Part shown: piece by piece, positions 52,963 through 60,552 of the stretch
Layout of the letters: each line of letters starts with the position of its first letter
Position numbering within the stretch: position 1 is the stretch's first letter
Source of the DNA: Polaribacter sp. BAL334
GTDB taxonomy: Bacteria; Bacteroidota; Bacteroidia; Flavobacteriales; Flavobacteriaceae
Direction: 5' to 3'
Assembly (NCBI RefSeq): GCF_015767435.1
Contig: NZ_JADWOV010000271.1
Coordinates: 62,001-126,000, forward strand
DNA: 64,000 bases
Notes under the pieces: generated by a model
What the model saw: the letters and a program-made list of their open reading frames with translations, nothing else
Told to the model about the DNA's origin: nothing
Database searches by the model: none
Program-made: the position numbers and the translations under genes

Positions 52963-54090
52963 ATGAATTTAAGCTATTGGGAGTTAAAAGAATGGTTTTC
53001 CAACATCGATTTTACGATTGTTGGTAGTGGAATTGTGGGCTTAAATTGTGCCTTGCAATTGAAAAAAATGCATCCAAAAGCTACAATAATTATTTTAGAA
53101 AAAGGCATGCTACCTCAAGGAGCAAGTACTAAAAATGCAGGATTTGCTTGTTTTGGGAGTTTGTCCGAAATTTTAGATGATTTGCAATCTCACACTGAAG
53201 AAGAGGTTTTTCAATTGGTAAAAAAACGTTGGGAAGGATTGCAATTATTACGCGCTACTTTGGGCGATAAAAACATCGATTTTCAGCCAAATAAAGGTTT
53301 TGAATTGTTCAAAGAAAAAGAAATTTTCGAAGAATGTTTGCAACAAAAAGAAGCAATTAATCAATTATTGCATCCTATTTTTAAAGATGATGTTTTTACA
53401 ATTTCTGAAAACCAATTTTCTTTCCAAAAAGTGGTTCCAAAGTATATTGTCAATAATTTCGAAGGTCAAATTGACACTGGAAAAATGGCTGCAAAATTGT
53501 TGCAAAAAGTGCAACAAAAAGACATTAAAATTATCAATAGTATTGCTGTAGAATCATTTGTAGAAAAAGAGACTACAATACATATAAAAACCAACAAATT
53601 AGACTTTTACACTAAAAAATTATTCATTGCAACCAATGGTTTTGCCAATCAATTCATCAATGAAAATGTGCAACCTGCAAGAGCACAAGTGTTGATTACG
53701 AAACCGATTAAAAACTTGCATATCAAAGGAACTTTTCATTTGGATAAAGGGTATTTTTATTTTAGAAATATTGATGATCGGATTTTATTTGGTGGTGGTA
53801 GAAATCTCGATTTTACTACCGAACAAACTTCGGAATTTGGACAAACTTCCATCATTCAAAATGAATTAGAAAAAATGCTTCAAGAAATTATTTTACCAAC
53901 GATTCCTTTTGAAATTGAACACAGATGGAGTGGAATTATGGGTTTAGGCTCTAGAAATTTGTCTGGGCAGAAAAAAGCCATTGTAAAACAGGTTTCAAAT
54001 CACGTTTTTTGCGGAGTTCGTTTGGGTGGAATGGGAGTTGCTATTGGAAGTTTGGTGGGTAAAGAATTGGCAGAATTGACAAAAAAATGA
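52963..54090 (+). CDS. FAD-dependent amine/glycine-oxidase-like oxidoreductase (DAO family)
   Basis: 375 aa. FAD motif FTIVGSGIVGLNCALQLKKM, then EKGMLPQGASTKNAGFACFG (the ST-x-NAG region of DAO proteins), and a C-terminal HRWSGIMGLGSRNLSGQKKA with FCGVRLGGMGVAIGSLVGKE. This family oxidises amino acids, amines or hydroxy acids; the substrate is unknown. Its stop overlaps the ATG of the next flavoprotein (ATGA), so it leads the biosynthetic operon physically. Whether it belongs to the polyketide pathway is uncertain. Confidence 0.85.
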   Translation: MNLSYWELKEWFSNIDFTIVGSGIVGLNCALQLKKMHPKATIIILEKGMLPQGASTKNAGFACFGSLSEILDDLQSHTEEEVFQLVKKRWEGLQLLRATLGDKNIDFQPNKGFELFKEKEIFEECLQQKEAINQLLHPIFKDDVFTISENQFSFQKVVPKYIVNNFEGQIDTGKMAAKLLQKVQQKDIKIINSIAVESFVEKETTIHIKTNKLDFYTKKLFIATNGFANQFINENVQPARAQVLITKPIKNLHIKGTFHLDKGYFYFRNIDDRILFGGGRNLDFTTEQTSEFGQTSIIQNELEKMLQEIILPTIPFEIEHRWSGIMGLGSRNLSGQKKAIVKQVSNHVFCGVRLGGMGVAIGSLVGKELAELTKK

Positions 54091-55220
54091 AAACACAAAA
54101 CACACATTTCGATGTCATTATTGTTGGTGGTGGTTTGGCTGGTTTGTGCAATGCCATTCATTTGTCTAAGTTCAATAAAAAAGTGTTGCTGATTGAAAAA
54201 AATGAGTATCCAAAACACAAAGTTTGTGGCGAATATATTTCTAATGAAGTGTTGCCTTATTTGGCTTTTTTAGATTTCAATCCTTTTGATTTTGGCGCCG
54301 TAAAAATTGATAAATTTCAGTTGTCAACCACCAATAATCAATTGATTTCTGCAAAATTGCCTTTAGGTGGTTTTGGAATTTCTCGTTACAAATTAGATTT
54401 TGAATTGCTTCAAAAAGCCATTCAAAATGGGGTGATTATACTGAAAGATTTGGTTACTAATATTCAGTTTACAAATGATATATTTGAAGTGGAAACCAAA
54501 GAAAATCAACACCTTACTTCAAAAATTGTGATTGGTGCATTTGGCAAACGTTCTTTTTTAGATGTTGCTTTGCAACGTGATTTTATCCAGAAAAAATCAC
54601 CTTATTTGGGGGTAAAAATTCATGTAAAAGGGAATTTTCCACATGATTTAGTGGCACTTCATAATTTTAAAGGTGGTTATTGTGGCGTTTCAAAAGTGGA
54701 AAATAACGAGATTAATTTGTGTTATATCACCAATTTTTCATCGTTCAAAAAACATAAAAATATTGAGGATTTTCAGGAAAATGTGGTGTTTAAAAATACC
54801 TATTTAAAAGATATATTCAAAAACTCAACATCACTTTTTGATGAGCCTCTGACCATCAGTCAAATTTCATTTGAATCAAAAACGTTGGTCGAAAATCACA
54901 TCATCATGTGTGGAGATGCAGCAGGAATGATTCATCCTTTGTGTGGAAATGGGATGAGTATGGCAATTCAATCAGCACAAATTGCATCTAAACTCATTCT
55001 AAATTACTTAGAAGGGAAAATTTCGACAAGAAAAGCATTAGAAAACGAGTATCTTTCACAATGGAATCGTCAGTTCAAATGGAGATTAAAAGCGGGTCAT
55101 TTTATTGCGATGTTGTTTAGACAAGATAAAATTGCGAATTTTTTATTGCAAATTTTGGGCAAACTTCCTTTTTTATTGCCTATTATTATCAAACAAACGC
55201 ATGGAAAACCAATAAAATAG
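54087..55220 (+). CDS. Geranylgeranyl-reductase-type FAD-dependent oxidoreductase/monooxygenase
   Basis: 377 aa. The N-terminal Rossmann motif is VIIVGGGLAGLCNAIHLSKF; KVCGEYISNEVLPYL follows, with the K-x-CGE-x(I)S block seen in geranylgeranyl reductases and flavin halogenase-like enzymes. GGFGISRYKLDFELL and MCGDAAGMIHPLCGNGMSMA (about 273-292) bind FAD. It may hydroxylate or reduce a lipid or polyketide intermediate. It overlaps the upstream gene by four bases and is followed two bases later by the methyltransferase; the gene order suggests a tailoring role for the type III PKS product. Confidence 0.85.
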   Translation: MKTQNTHFDVIIVGGGLAGLCNAIHLSKFNKKVLLIEKNEYPKHKVCGEYISNEVLPYLAFLDFNPFDFGAVKIDKFQLSTTNNQLISAKLPLGGFGISRYKLDFELLQKAIQNGVIILKDLVTNIQFTNDIFEVETKENQHLTSKIVIGAFGKRSFLDVALQRDFIQKKSPYLGVKIHVKGNFPHDLVALHNFKGGYCGVSKVENNEINLCYITNFSSFKKHKNIEDFQENVVFKNTYLKDIFKNSTSLFDEPLTISQISFESKTLVENHIIMCGDAAGMIHPLCGNGMSMAIQSAQIASKLILNYLEGKISTRKALENEYLSQWNRQFKWRLKAGHFIAMLFRQDKIANFLLQILGKLPFLLPIIIKQTHGKPIK

Positions 55221-55222
55221 TA

Positions 55223-55933
55223 ATGGACTTTTTTATCAACACAAAATTTAGAACAGACAAAGAAGAATTAATGGACGATTTTTCGATTGGAGGTGATTTG
55301 TTAAGAGATACTTTGGATAAACTAGAAAACATAAATCGTTGGTTAGGAGGAAATAAAGTAACTTTGAATGGATTGAAAATCTTGTTGAAAAATCATTCAA
55401 AAGAAGATAAAATCACCATTATTGATATTGGTTGTGGTCATGGAGATATTCTGAGAGATGTGGCAAAATTTGGAAGAAAAGCCCAATTTCAGTTCCAATT
55501 AATTGGTGTTGACGCAAATCCTGAAGCCATAAAATATGCACAAGAATTGTCTATTGATTTTCCTGAAATTAGTTTTCGAACAGAAGATATTTTTTCGGAA
55601 AATTTCAAAAATCAGCATTTTGATATTGTGTTAGCAACCTTGTTTTTACATCATTTTAAAGAAGATTTGTTAATTTCATTTTTAAAAAACACGCTGCAAA
55701 ACTCGAAAACAGGGATTGTTGTAAACGATTTGCACAGACACAAATTGGCATATTATTTATTTATGATGTTGTCAATTTTCATCAAAAATAATATGATTAT
55801 TGAAGATGGGTTAACATCTGTTTTAAGAGGATTTAAACAAAAAGATTTAGAAAATATTTCAACTCAAATAAATGTAAAACCATTCATCAAATGGAAATGG
55901 GCTTTCCGATATTTGTGGATAATTAAAAAATAA
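55223..55933 (+). CDS. SAM-dependent methyltransferase of the polyketide operon
   Basis: 236 aa. Motif I is IIDIGCGHGDILRDVAKFG (about 67-85), then LIGVDANPEAIKYAQELS and FDIVLATLFLHHFKEDLLIS, which contains the LHHF form of motif post-I. No signal peptide. The N-terminal DFFINTKFRTDKEELMDD recurs in flavobacterial homologues as far as I recall. It is placed one base before the type III PKS and two bases after the flavoprotein, so it most likely methylates the polyketide product on oxygen or carbon. Confidence 0.87.
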   Translation: MDFFINTKFRTDKEELMDDFSIGGDLLRDTLDKLENINRWLGGNKVTLNGLKILLKNHSKEDKITIIDIGCGHGDILRDVAKFGRKAQFQFQLIGVDANPEAIKYAQELSIDFPEISFRTEDIFSENFKNQHFDIVLATLFLHHFKEDLLISFLKNTLQNSKTGIVVNDLHRHKLAYYLFMMLSIFIKNNMIIEDGLTSVLRGFKQKDLENISTQINVKPFIKWKWAFRYLWIIKK

Positions 55934-55934
55934 A

Positions 55935-56987
55935 ATGGCAGTAAAAATAACAGCAGTTGCAAAACAATTGCCTCAATATTCTAAAGAAACAAAAGATATT
56001 ATTCCTTTTGTTGAACTTTGGATGCAAGATCAAGAACCTCGTTTTCAACGAAAAGTCATCAAACTTTTTGAAGGTGCAGGTGTTGACAAACGGTTTTCAA
56101 TTATGAGTCCTGAAGAGGTTTTCACAGCCACTTCTTTTGAAGATAAAAACAACATTTACAAACGCGAAGTTATCAAATTGGGAGAGCAAGCTTTTATAAA
56201 ATCTTTGCAAAAAGCAAACCTACAACCTACTGATATTGATTACATCATTACTGTAAGTTGCACAGGAATTATGATTCCCTCTTTGGATGCTTATTTGATC
56301 AATTCTTTGCAATTAAAACAAGATATTGTGCGTTTGCCAGTAACAGAAATGGGCTGTGCAGCTGGCGTTTCAGGGATAATTTATGCTAAGAATTTTCTGA
56401 AAGCAAATCCCAATAAAAGAGCAGTTGTGATTTCGGTTGAAGCACCAACAGCCACGTTTCAGTTGGATGATTTTTCGATGGCAAATATTGTAAGTGCCGC
56501 TATTTTTGGAGATGGTGCAGCAAGCGTTATTTTATCTTCTTATCCAGAAGATGAAGGTCCAGAAATTGTGGACGAAGCAATGTATCATTTTTATGATGCC
56601 ATTCATATGATGGGTTTTAATTTGGTAAATTCAGGCTTACAAATGATTTTAGACAAAGAAGTTCCTCAAAAAATTTCGGATCATTTTCCTGCAATTATTC
56701 ATCCGTTTTTAGAAAAAAATCAGTTGAAAATTCAAGATATTGATTTTTTGATTTTTCATCCTGGAGGAAAAAAAATCGTGCAAACTGTGGAAGATTTATT
56801 TGGTGTTTTGGGTAAAAATATTGATGATACAAAAGAAGTTTTACGTTTATACGGAAATATGTCAAGCGCCACTGTGCTCTATGTTTTAGAGCGTTTTATG
56901 GATCAAAACCCTAAAAAAGGAGACACAGGATTGATGTTGAGCTTTGGTCCTGGATTTTCGGCACAACGAATTTTATTACAATGGTAA
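55935..56987 (+). CDS. Type III polyketide synthase (chalcone/stilbene-synthase superfamily)
   Basis: 350 aa, complete. The catalytic triad of the family is present: Cys141 in PVTEMGCAAGVSGI, His275 in IFHPGGKKIVQTV and Asn308 in RLYGNMSSATVL. SFGPGFSAQRILLQW at the C-terminus is the GFGPG loop of the superfamily, here SFGPGF. Type III enzymes extend an acyl starter with malonyl-CoA and cyclise the chain to resorcinols, pyrones or chromones. With the downstream acyl-chain genes, an alkylresorcinol or alkylpyrone product is plausible, but that is inference. Close spacing shows operon membership. Confidence 0.92.
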   Translation: MAVKITAVAKQLPQYSKETKDIIPFVELWMQDQEPRFQRKVIKLFEGAGVDKRFSIMSPEEVFTATSFEDKNNIYKREVIKLGEQAFIKSLQKANLQPTDIDYIITVSCTGIMIPSLDAYLINSLQLKQDIVRLPVTEMGCAAGVSGIIYAKNFLKANPNKRAVVISVEAPTATFQLDDFSMANIVSAAIFGDGAASVILSSYPEDEGPEIVDEAMYHFYDAIHMMGFNLVNSGLQMILDKEVPQKISDHFPAIIHPFLEKNQLKIQDIDFLIFHPGGKKIVQTVEDLFGVLGKNIDDTKEVLRLYGNMSSATVLYVLERFMDQNPKKGDTGLMLSFGPGFSAQRILLQW

Positions 56988-57000
56988 CAAATTTTTTGTC

Positions 57001-57021
57001 ATGCTGAACTAGTTTCAGCAT
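57001..57021. repeat. Hairpin repeat ATGCTGAA-CTAGT-TTCAGCAT
   Basis: Perfect 8-bp arms with a 5-base loop, in the 53-bp gap between the PKS and reductase genes, in the context TGTCATGCTGAACTAGTTTC. This GTCATGCTGAA-type palindrome is a dispersed intergenic element in Bacteroidetes genomes to my knowledge. There is no T-run after it. Confidence 0.6.
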
Positions 57022-57040
57022 CTTATAAATAGATAAGAAT

Positions 57041-57838
57041 ATGAATAAAGATTTTCAAGGCAAAAATGAATGGGCAATCATTTTAGGAGGTTCTAGTGGT
57101 TTGGGTTTGGCAACTGCCAAAAAACTGGCTGAACAAGGCATGAATATCTGTGTGATTCATAGAAATTTACGTTCACAAATGCCTGAAATTGAAGCACATT
57201 TTAATGAAATTCAAACTCATAAAACAGCGTTTTTATCCTTTAATTTTGATGCCTTACATCCTGAAAAAAGAAGTCAGATTATTATCGAAATCAACCAAAA
57301 ATTAGGCGAAAAAGGAAAAATTAAAACGTTAGTGCATTCGATTGCAAAAGGCAATTTAAAACCGATGATTGCTGCTGACAAACCGATTTTGCAAAATGAA
57401 GATTTTCAACTCACCATCAATGCTATGGCAATTAGTTTGTATGATTGGTTTCAAGAAGTTTTTCAACAAAAAATGTTTGCAGAAGACGCAAGAATCATCA
57501 GTTTTACTAGTGAAGGAAATTCAAAACCGTGGCAAGATTATGGGGCTGTTTCTGCTGCAAAAGTTACGTTAGAAGCCATTACAAGAAATATTGCTTTAGA
57601 CTTTGCAAAATTCGGAATTAGAGCCAATTGCATTCAAGCTGGGGTTACAGATACGCAATCTTTACAGATGATTTCAAACAGTGATGACATTAAAAATCAC
57701 ACATTGAGAAGAAATCCATTTCAACGATTAACGACTCCAGAAGATATTGCAAATGTGGTTTATTTATTATGCAAAAATGAAGCTTCTTGGATTAATGGAA
57801 CCATTATCAAGGTTGATGGTGGAGAAAGTTTACAGTGA
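57041..57838 (+). CDS. SDR-family reductase of FabI/FabL type (enoyl-ACP-reductase-like)
   Basis: 265 aa. Cofactor motif GGSSGLG (16-22). The catalytic pair is Tyr167 and Lys174, spaced Y-x6-K (DYGAVSAAK). This is the spacing of enoyl-ACP reductases FabI and FabL, not the Y-x3-K of ordinary SDR ketoreductases. NCIQAGVTDTQSLQM and a C-terminal GTIIKVDGGESL also resemble FabL. It would reduce enoyl-ACP during starter-chain assembly. A ketoreductase (FabG) is not in the cluster. The reaction is inferred from the spacing. Confidence 0.82.
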   Translation: MNKDFQGKNEWAIILGGSSGLGLATAKKLAEQGMNICVIHRNLRSQMPEIEAHFNEIQTHKTAFLSFNFDALHPEKRSQIIIEINQKLGEKGKIKTLVHSIAKGNLKPMIAADKPILQNEDFQLTINAMAISLYDWFQEVFQQKMFAEDARIISFTSEGNSKPWQDYGAVSAAKVTLEAITRNIALDFAKFGIRANCIQAGVTDTQSLQMISNSDDIKNHTLRRNPFQRLTTPEDIANVVYLLCKNEASWINGTIIKVDGGESLQ

Positions 57839-57873
57839 AAAATATGTCAATGATCAAATATATATTAAATACC

Positions 57874-57904
57874 CACTTCACAGGTTTTTAAAACCTGTGA
57901 AGTG
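57874..57904. repeat. REP palindrome upstream of the transposase gene
   Basis: Perfect 15-bp arms CACTTCACAGGTTTT / AAAACCTGTGAAGTG around a single T. It lies 17 bases before the transposase ATG. It matches the downstream palindrome at 58490-58520 except for one symmetric base-pair change. Confidence 0.9.
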
Positions 57905-57921
57905 AAAAAAAAAGAAAAATA

Positions 57922-58488
57922 ATGAAATATGAAGTGCTTTTAGAAGATTCTTTTTATCATATCTATAATTGTGGAAACAATAAAGAGAATATTTTTCTTG
58001 AAAATGATAATTATATTTATTTTATAGGGTTGGTTAAAAAGCACATAACTCCTGTTTGTGAAATTCTTGCATATTGTCTTTTAAAAAATCATTTTCATTT
58101 GTTAGTAAAAACAAAAGAATCGATTGAGTCAAAGAAAATTTCCCAGTCATTTTCTAATTTATTTAACTCATATTCAAAAAGTATTAATAAAAAATATGAT
58201 AGAACAGGAAGTTTGTTTAAAGATCGATTTTCTAGAATAAAAATTGAGAATGAAGAATATTTAAGAAATCTAGTTGTTTATATCCATTTAAACCCAACTC
58301 ATCATGAATTTGTTGATGATTTTAAAGTTTACAATTATTCATCCTATAAGTCATATTTTTCTACTAAATCATCAAGTTTGTATAGAGAATATATCATCAA
58401 TTTGTTTGGTGACATATCAAATTTTAAATATTATCACGAAGAAAAGCAATTAAAAATTTTAGATAAATTAACTTTAGAGTTATCGTAA
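57922..58488 (+). CDS. REP-associated tyrosine transposase (RAYT, Y1_Tnp family)
   Basis: 188 aa, HUH endonuclease superfamily. The metal-binding HFH is His57-Phe58-His59 in KNHFHLLVKTKES. The family motif TGSLFKDRF is at 95-103. The nucleophilic tyrosine is probably Tyr120 in VVYIHLNP. RAYTs nick and rejoin single-stranded REP hairpins and are thought to spread them within the genome. Full length, with both flanking palindromes present, so it may be active. It uses AT-rich codons like its neighbours, with no sign of recent foreign origin. Confidence 0.88.
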   Translation: MKYEVLLEDSFYHIYNCGNNKENIFLENDNYIYFIGLVKKHITPVCEILAYCLLKNHFHLLVKTKESIESKKISQSFSNLFNSYSKSINKKYDRTGSLFKDRFSRIKIENEEYLRNLVVYIHLNPTHHEFVDDFKVYNYSSYKSYFSTKSSSLYREYIINLFGDISNFKYYHEEKQLKILDKLTLELS

Positions 58489-58521
58489 ACACCTCACAGG
58501 TTTTTAAAACCTGTGAGGTGT
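58489..58521. repeat. REP palindrome downstream of the transposase gene
   Basis: Arms CACCTCACAGGTTTT / AAAACCTGTGAGGTG around a single T, extended by one A-T pair (58489/58521). It begins right after the transposase TAA. Compared with the upstream copy, the fourth base and its partner have changed together (T-A to C-G), so the stem stays perfect. Confidence 0.9.
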
Positions 58522-58541
58522 GTAAAACCTATTAAAAATAA

Positions 58542-59003
58542 ATGTTATTAAAACAAATTATATCTCTTTTACCCTACAAAAAACCATTTTTGTTCGTTGA
58601 TGAATTGACCGAAATTTCAGAAAATGGGGTTACAGGAAGTTATACATTTACTGAAAACGAATTTTTTTATGAAGGACATTTTAAAGAAAATCCAATTACA
58701 CCAGGCGTGATTTTAACTGAAACAATGGCACAAATTGGCGTTGTTTGTTTGGGAATTTATCTATTAAAAAATGAAATGTCATCAGATAAAAAACCTCAAA
58801 TTGCATTAACTTCCAGTGAAATAGATTTCTTTTTGCCTGTGTATCCATCAGAAAAAGTAAGCGTTATCTCAGAAAAAATCTATTTTAGATTTCATAAATT
58901 GAAATGCCATGTGAAAATGTTTAATGAGAAAAACGAATTGGTTTGCAGAGGAACCATTGCTGGAATGATAAGTCCATTTTTTTCAAAGGAAATAAATCAT
59001 TGA
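58542..59003 (+). CDS. FabZ/FabA-like 3-hydroxyacyl-ACP dehydratase
   Basis: 153 aa, hotdog fold. The catalytic His46 lies in GHFKENPITPGV and Glu60 in LTETMAQIG, matching the H-F-x-x-x-P-x-x-P-G-x(n)-E pattern of FabZ. Fits dehydration of 3-hydroxyacyl-ACP in the dedicated fatty-acid-type chain assembly next to the ketosynthase and ACP genes. FabA-type isomerase activity is possible but not indicated. Eighteen bases before the ketosynthase. Confidence 0.87.
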   Translation: MLLKQIISLLPYKKPFLFVDELTEISENGVTGSYTFTENEFFYEGHFKENPITPGVILTETMAQIGVVCLGIYLLKNEMSSDKKPQIALTSSEIDFFLPVYPSEKVSVISEKIYFRFHKLKCHVKMFNEKNELVCRGTIAGMISPFFSKEINH

Positions 59004-59020
59004 AAATCAGTGTCTAGAAA

Positions 59021-60301
59021 ATGAAAAATAGAGTCGTTATTACAGGTTTAGGAGTTGTTGCCCCAAATGGTGTTGGATTAGAGAATTTTACAAAAGCAAT
59101 TCAAACTGGAACATCAGGAATTCAATTTCATCAAGCACTAAAAGACAAAGGATTTTCATGTTGTATTGGAGGAATTCCAACTATTTCTGACGAAAAAATT
59201 GCAGCATATTTAACGCCTTTGCAATTGAGAGGTTTTCAAAGTAGTTCTATTTTGTATGGTTGTATGGCTGGAATTGATGCTTGGAAAGACGCAGGATTTT
59301 TGGTAGATGAAACATCTGAATTAGACTCAGATTCAGGAATTATTTTTGGAACGGGCAACTCTGGGATTGAAAAATTACGAGAAGCAATTTATAAAATTGA
59401 TGAAAATCAAGTAAAAAAATTAGGAAGTACTTCAGTAGTTCAAACCATGTCAAGTGGCATTTCTGCGTATTTAGGAGGAATTTTAGGGCTTGGAAATCAA
59501 GTTACTACAAATTCTTCTGCATGTACCACAGGCACTGAAGCATTGTTAATGGGTTTTGAACGCATTCAAAATGGCAAAGCAAAACGAATGTTGGTTGGCA
59601 GTTCAAGTGACAGCAGTTTATATACTTGGGGCGGATTTGATGCCATGAGAGTGATGACGTACAAACACAATGATTTTCCCGAAAAAGGCTCAAGACCTAT
59701 GAGCGAATCTGCAGCAGGTTTTGTTCCTGGAAGTGGAGCAGGAGCGTTGGTTTTAGAGTCTTTAGAAAGCGCTCTTGAAAGAAAAGCAACCATTTATGCA
59801 GAAGTTTTAGGAGGAAATATAAATGCTGGAGGTCAAAGAAATGGAGGTTCATTAACTGCGCCAAATGCAAGTGCTGTTCAAAAATGTATTGTGGATGCCA
59901 TGAAAGATGCAGGCATTTCTTCTGAAGAAATTGATGCTATAAATGGACATTTAACAGCAACTTCAAAAGACGATTTAGAAATTGAAAATTGGACAAAAGC
60001 ACTGCAAAGAAATGGCGCTAATTTTCCATATATCAATTCTTTAAAATCGATGATTGGCCACTGTTTGGCAGCTTCTGGAGCCATTGAAAGTGTAGCTGCA
60101 GTTTTGCAAATAAAACACCAATTTTTGTTTCCAAATATCAATTGCGAAGATGTTCATCCTGCCATTTCAGCGATGATTTCAACAAATAAAATTCCGACAA
60201 AAATGATTTCCAAAGACATAAATATTGTTGCAAAAGCAAGTTTTGGTTTTGGTGATGTAAATGCTTGTGTTATCTTTAAAAAATATATTGACGAATTATG
60301 A
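59021..60301 (+). CDS. Beta-ketoacyl-ACP synthase (FabF-like)
   Basis: 426 aa, thiolase fold. Catalytic Cys168 in TNSSACTTGTEAL, first His310 in INGHLTATSKDD and second His347 in KSMIGHCLAASGAIE give the C-H-H triad of elongating ketosynthases. The first His normally sits in the motif HGTGT; here it is HLTAT, a notable variant. VLGGNINAGG and SFGFGDVNACVIF are family-typical. It condenses malonyl-ACP with acyl-ACP, extending the starter chain on the ACP encoded next. Overlaps the ACP gene by four bases. Confidence 0.88.
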   Translation: MKNRVVITGLGVVAPNGVGLENFTKAIQTGTSGIQFHQALKDKGFSCCIGGIPTISDEKIAAYLTPLQLRGFQSSSILYGCMAGIDAWKDAGFLVDETSELDSDSGIIFGTGNSGIEKLREAIYKIDENQVKKLGSTSVVQTMSSGISAYLGGILGLGNQVTTNSSACTTGTEALLMGFERIQNGKAKRMLVGSSSDSSLYTWGGFDAMRVMTYKHNDFPEKGSRPMSESAAGFVPGSGAGALVLESLESALERKATIYAEVLGGNINAGGQRNGGSLTAPNASAVQKCIVDAMKDAGISSEEIDAINGHLTATSKDDLEIENWTKALQRNGANFPYINSLKSMIGHCLAASGAIESVAAVLQIKHQFLFPNINCEDVHPAISAMISTNKIPTKMISKDINIVAKASFGFGDVNACVIFKKYIDEL

Positions 60302-60552
60302 AAAATGACGACTTAATTTCAAAATTAAAAACAATTGTAAAACCCTATATTCAGGATGAAATAGCGTTTGCAAATTTAACGGAAGACACTGATTTCATCA
60401 AGGATTTGAAAATCAATTCTGCCAATTTGGTTGATGTTATTTTAGACATCGAAGACGAATTTGACATCGAAATTGACAACGATTCTATGGAAAAAATGCT
60501 TTCTGTAAAAGCGGCAATTGACATTATTGAAGACAAATTAGCCAACAAATGA
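60298..60552 (+). CDS. Acyl carrier protein
   Basis: 84 aa, four-helix PP-binding domain. The phosphopantetheine attachment serine is most likely Ser41 in LKINSANLVDV. The usual D-S-L is N-S-A here, which is a marked deviation from FAS ACPs and could make it a specific partner for the adjacent phosphopantetheinyl transferase. Acidic helix II/III (DIEDEFDIEID) is normal. Overlaps both the ketosynthase (ATGA) and the phosphopantetheinyl transferase gene (ATGA), showing tight translational coupling. Confidence 0.88.
   Translation: MKNDDLISKLKTIVKPYIQDEIAFANLTEDTDFIKDLKINSANLVDVILDIEDEFDIEIDNDSMEKMLSVKAAIDIIEDKLANK

Larger units (their letters stand above)
57874..58521 (+). mobile_element. REP-associated tyrosine transposase element flanked by two REP palindromes
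   Basis: Unit made of a RAYT (Y1_Tnp) gene with one 31-bp palindrome on each side, inserted between the FabL-like and FabZ-like genes of the polyketide operon. No target duplication is evident at the outer edges. Confidence 0.75.

Noticed and set aside
57922..58488. IS200/IS605 insertion sequence
   Set aside because: The protein has the RAYT motif TGSLFKDRF, no TnpB gene accompanies it, and the flanks are REP palindromes.
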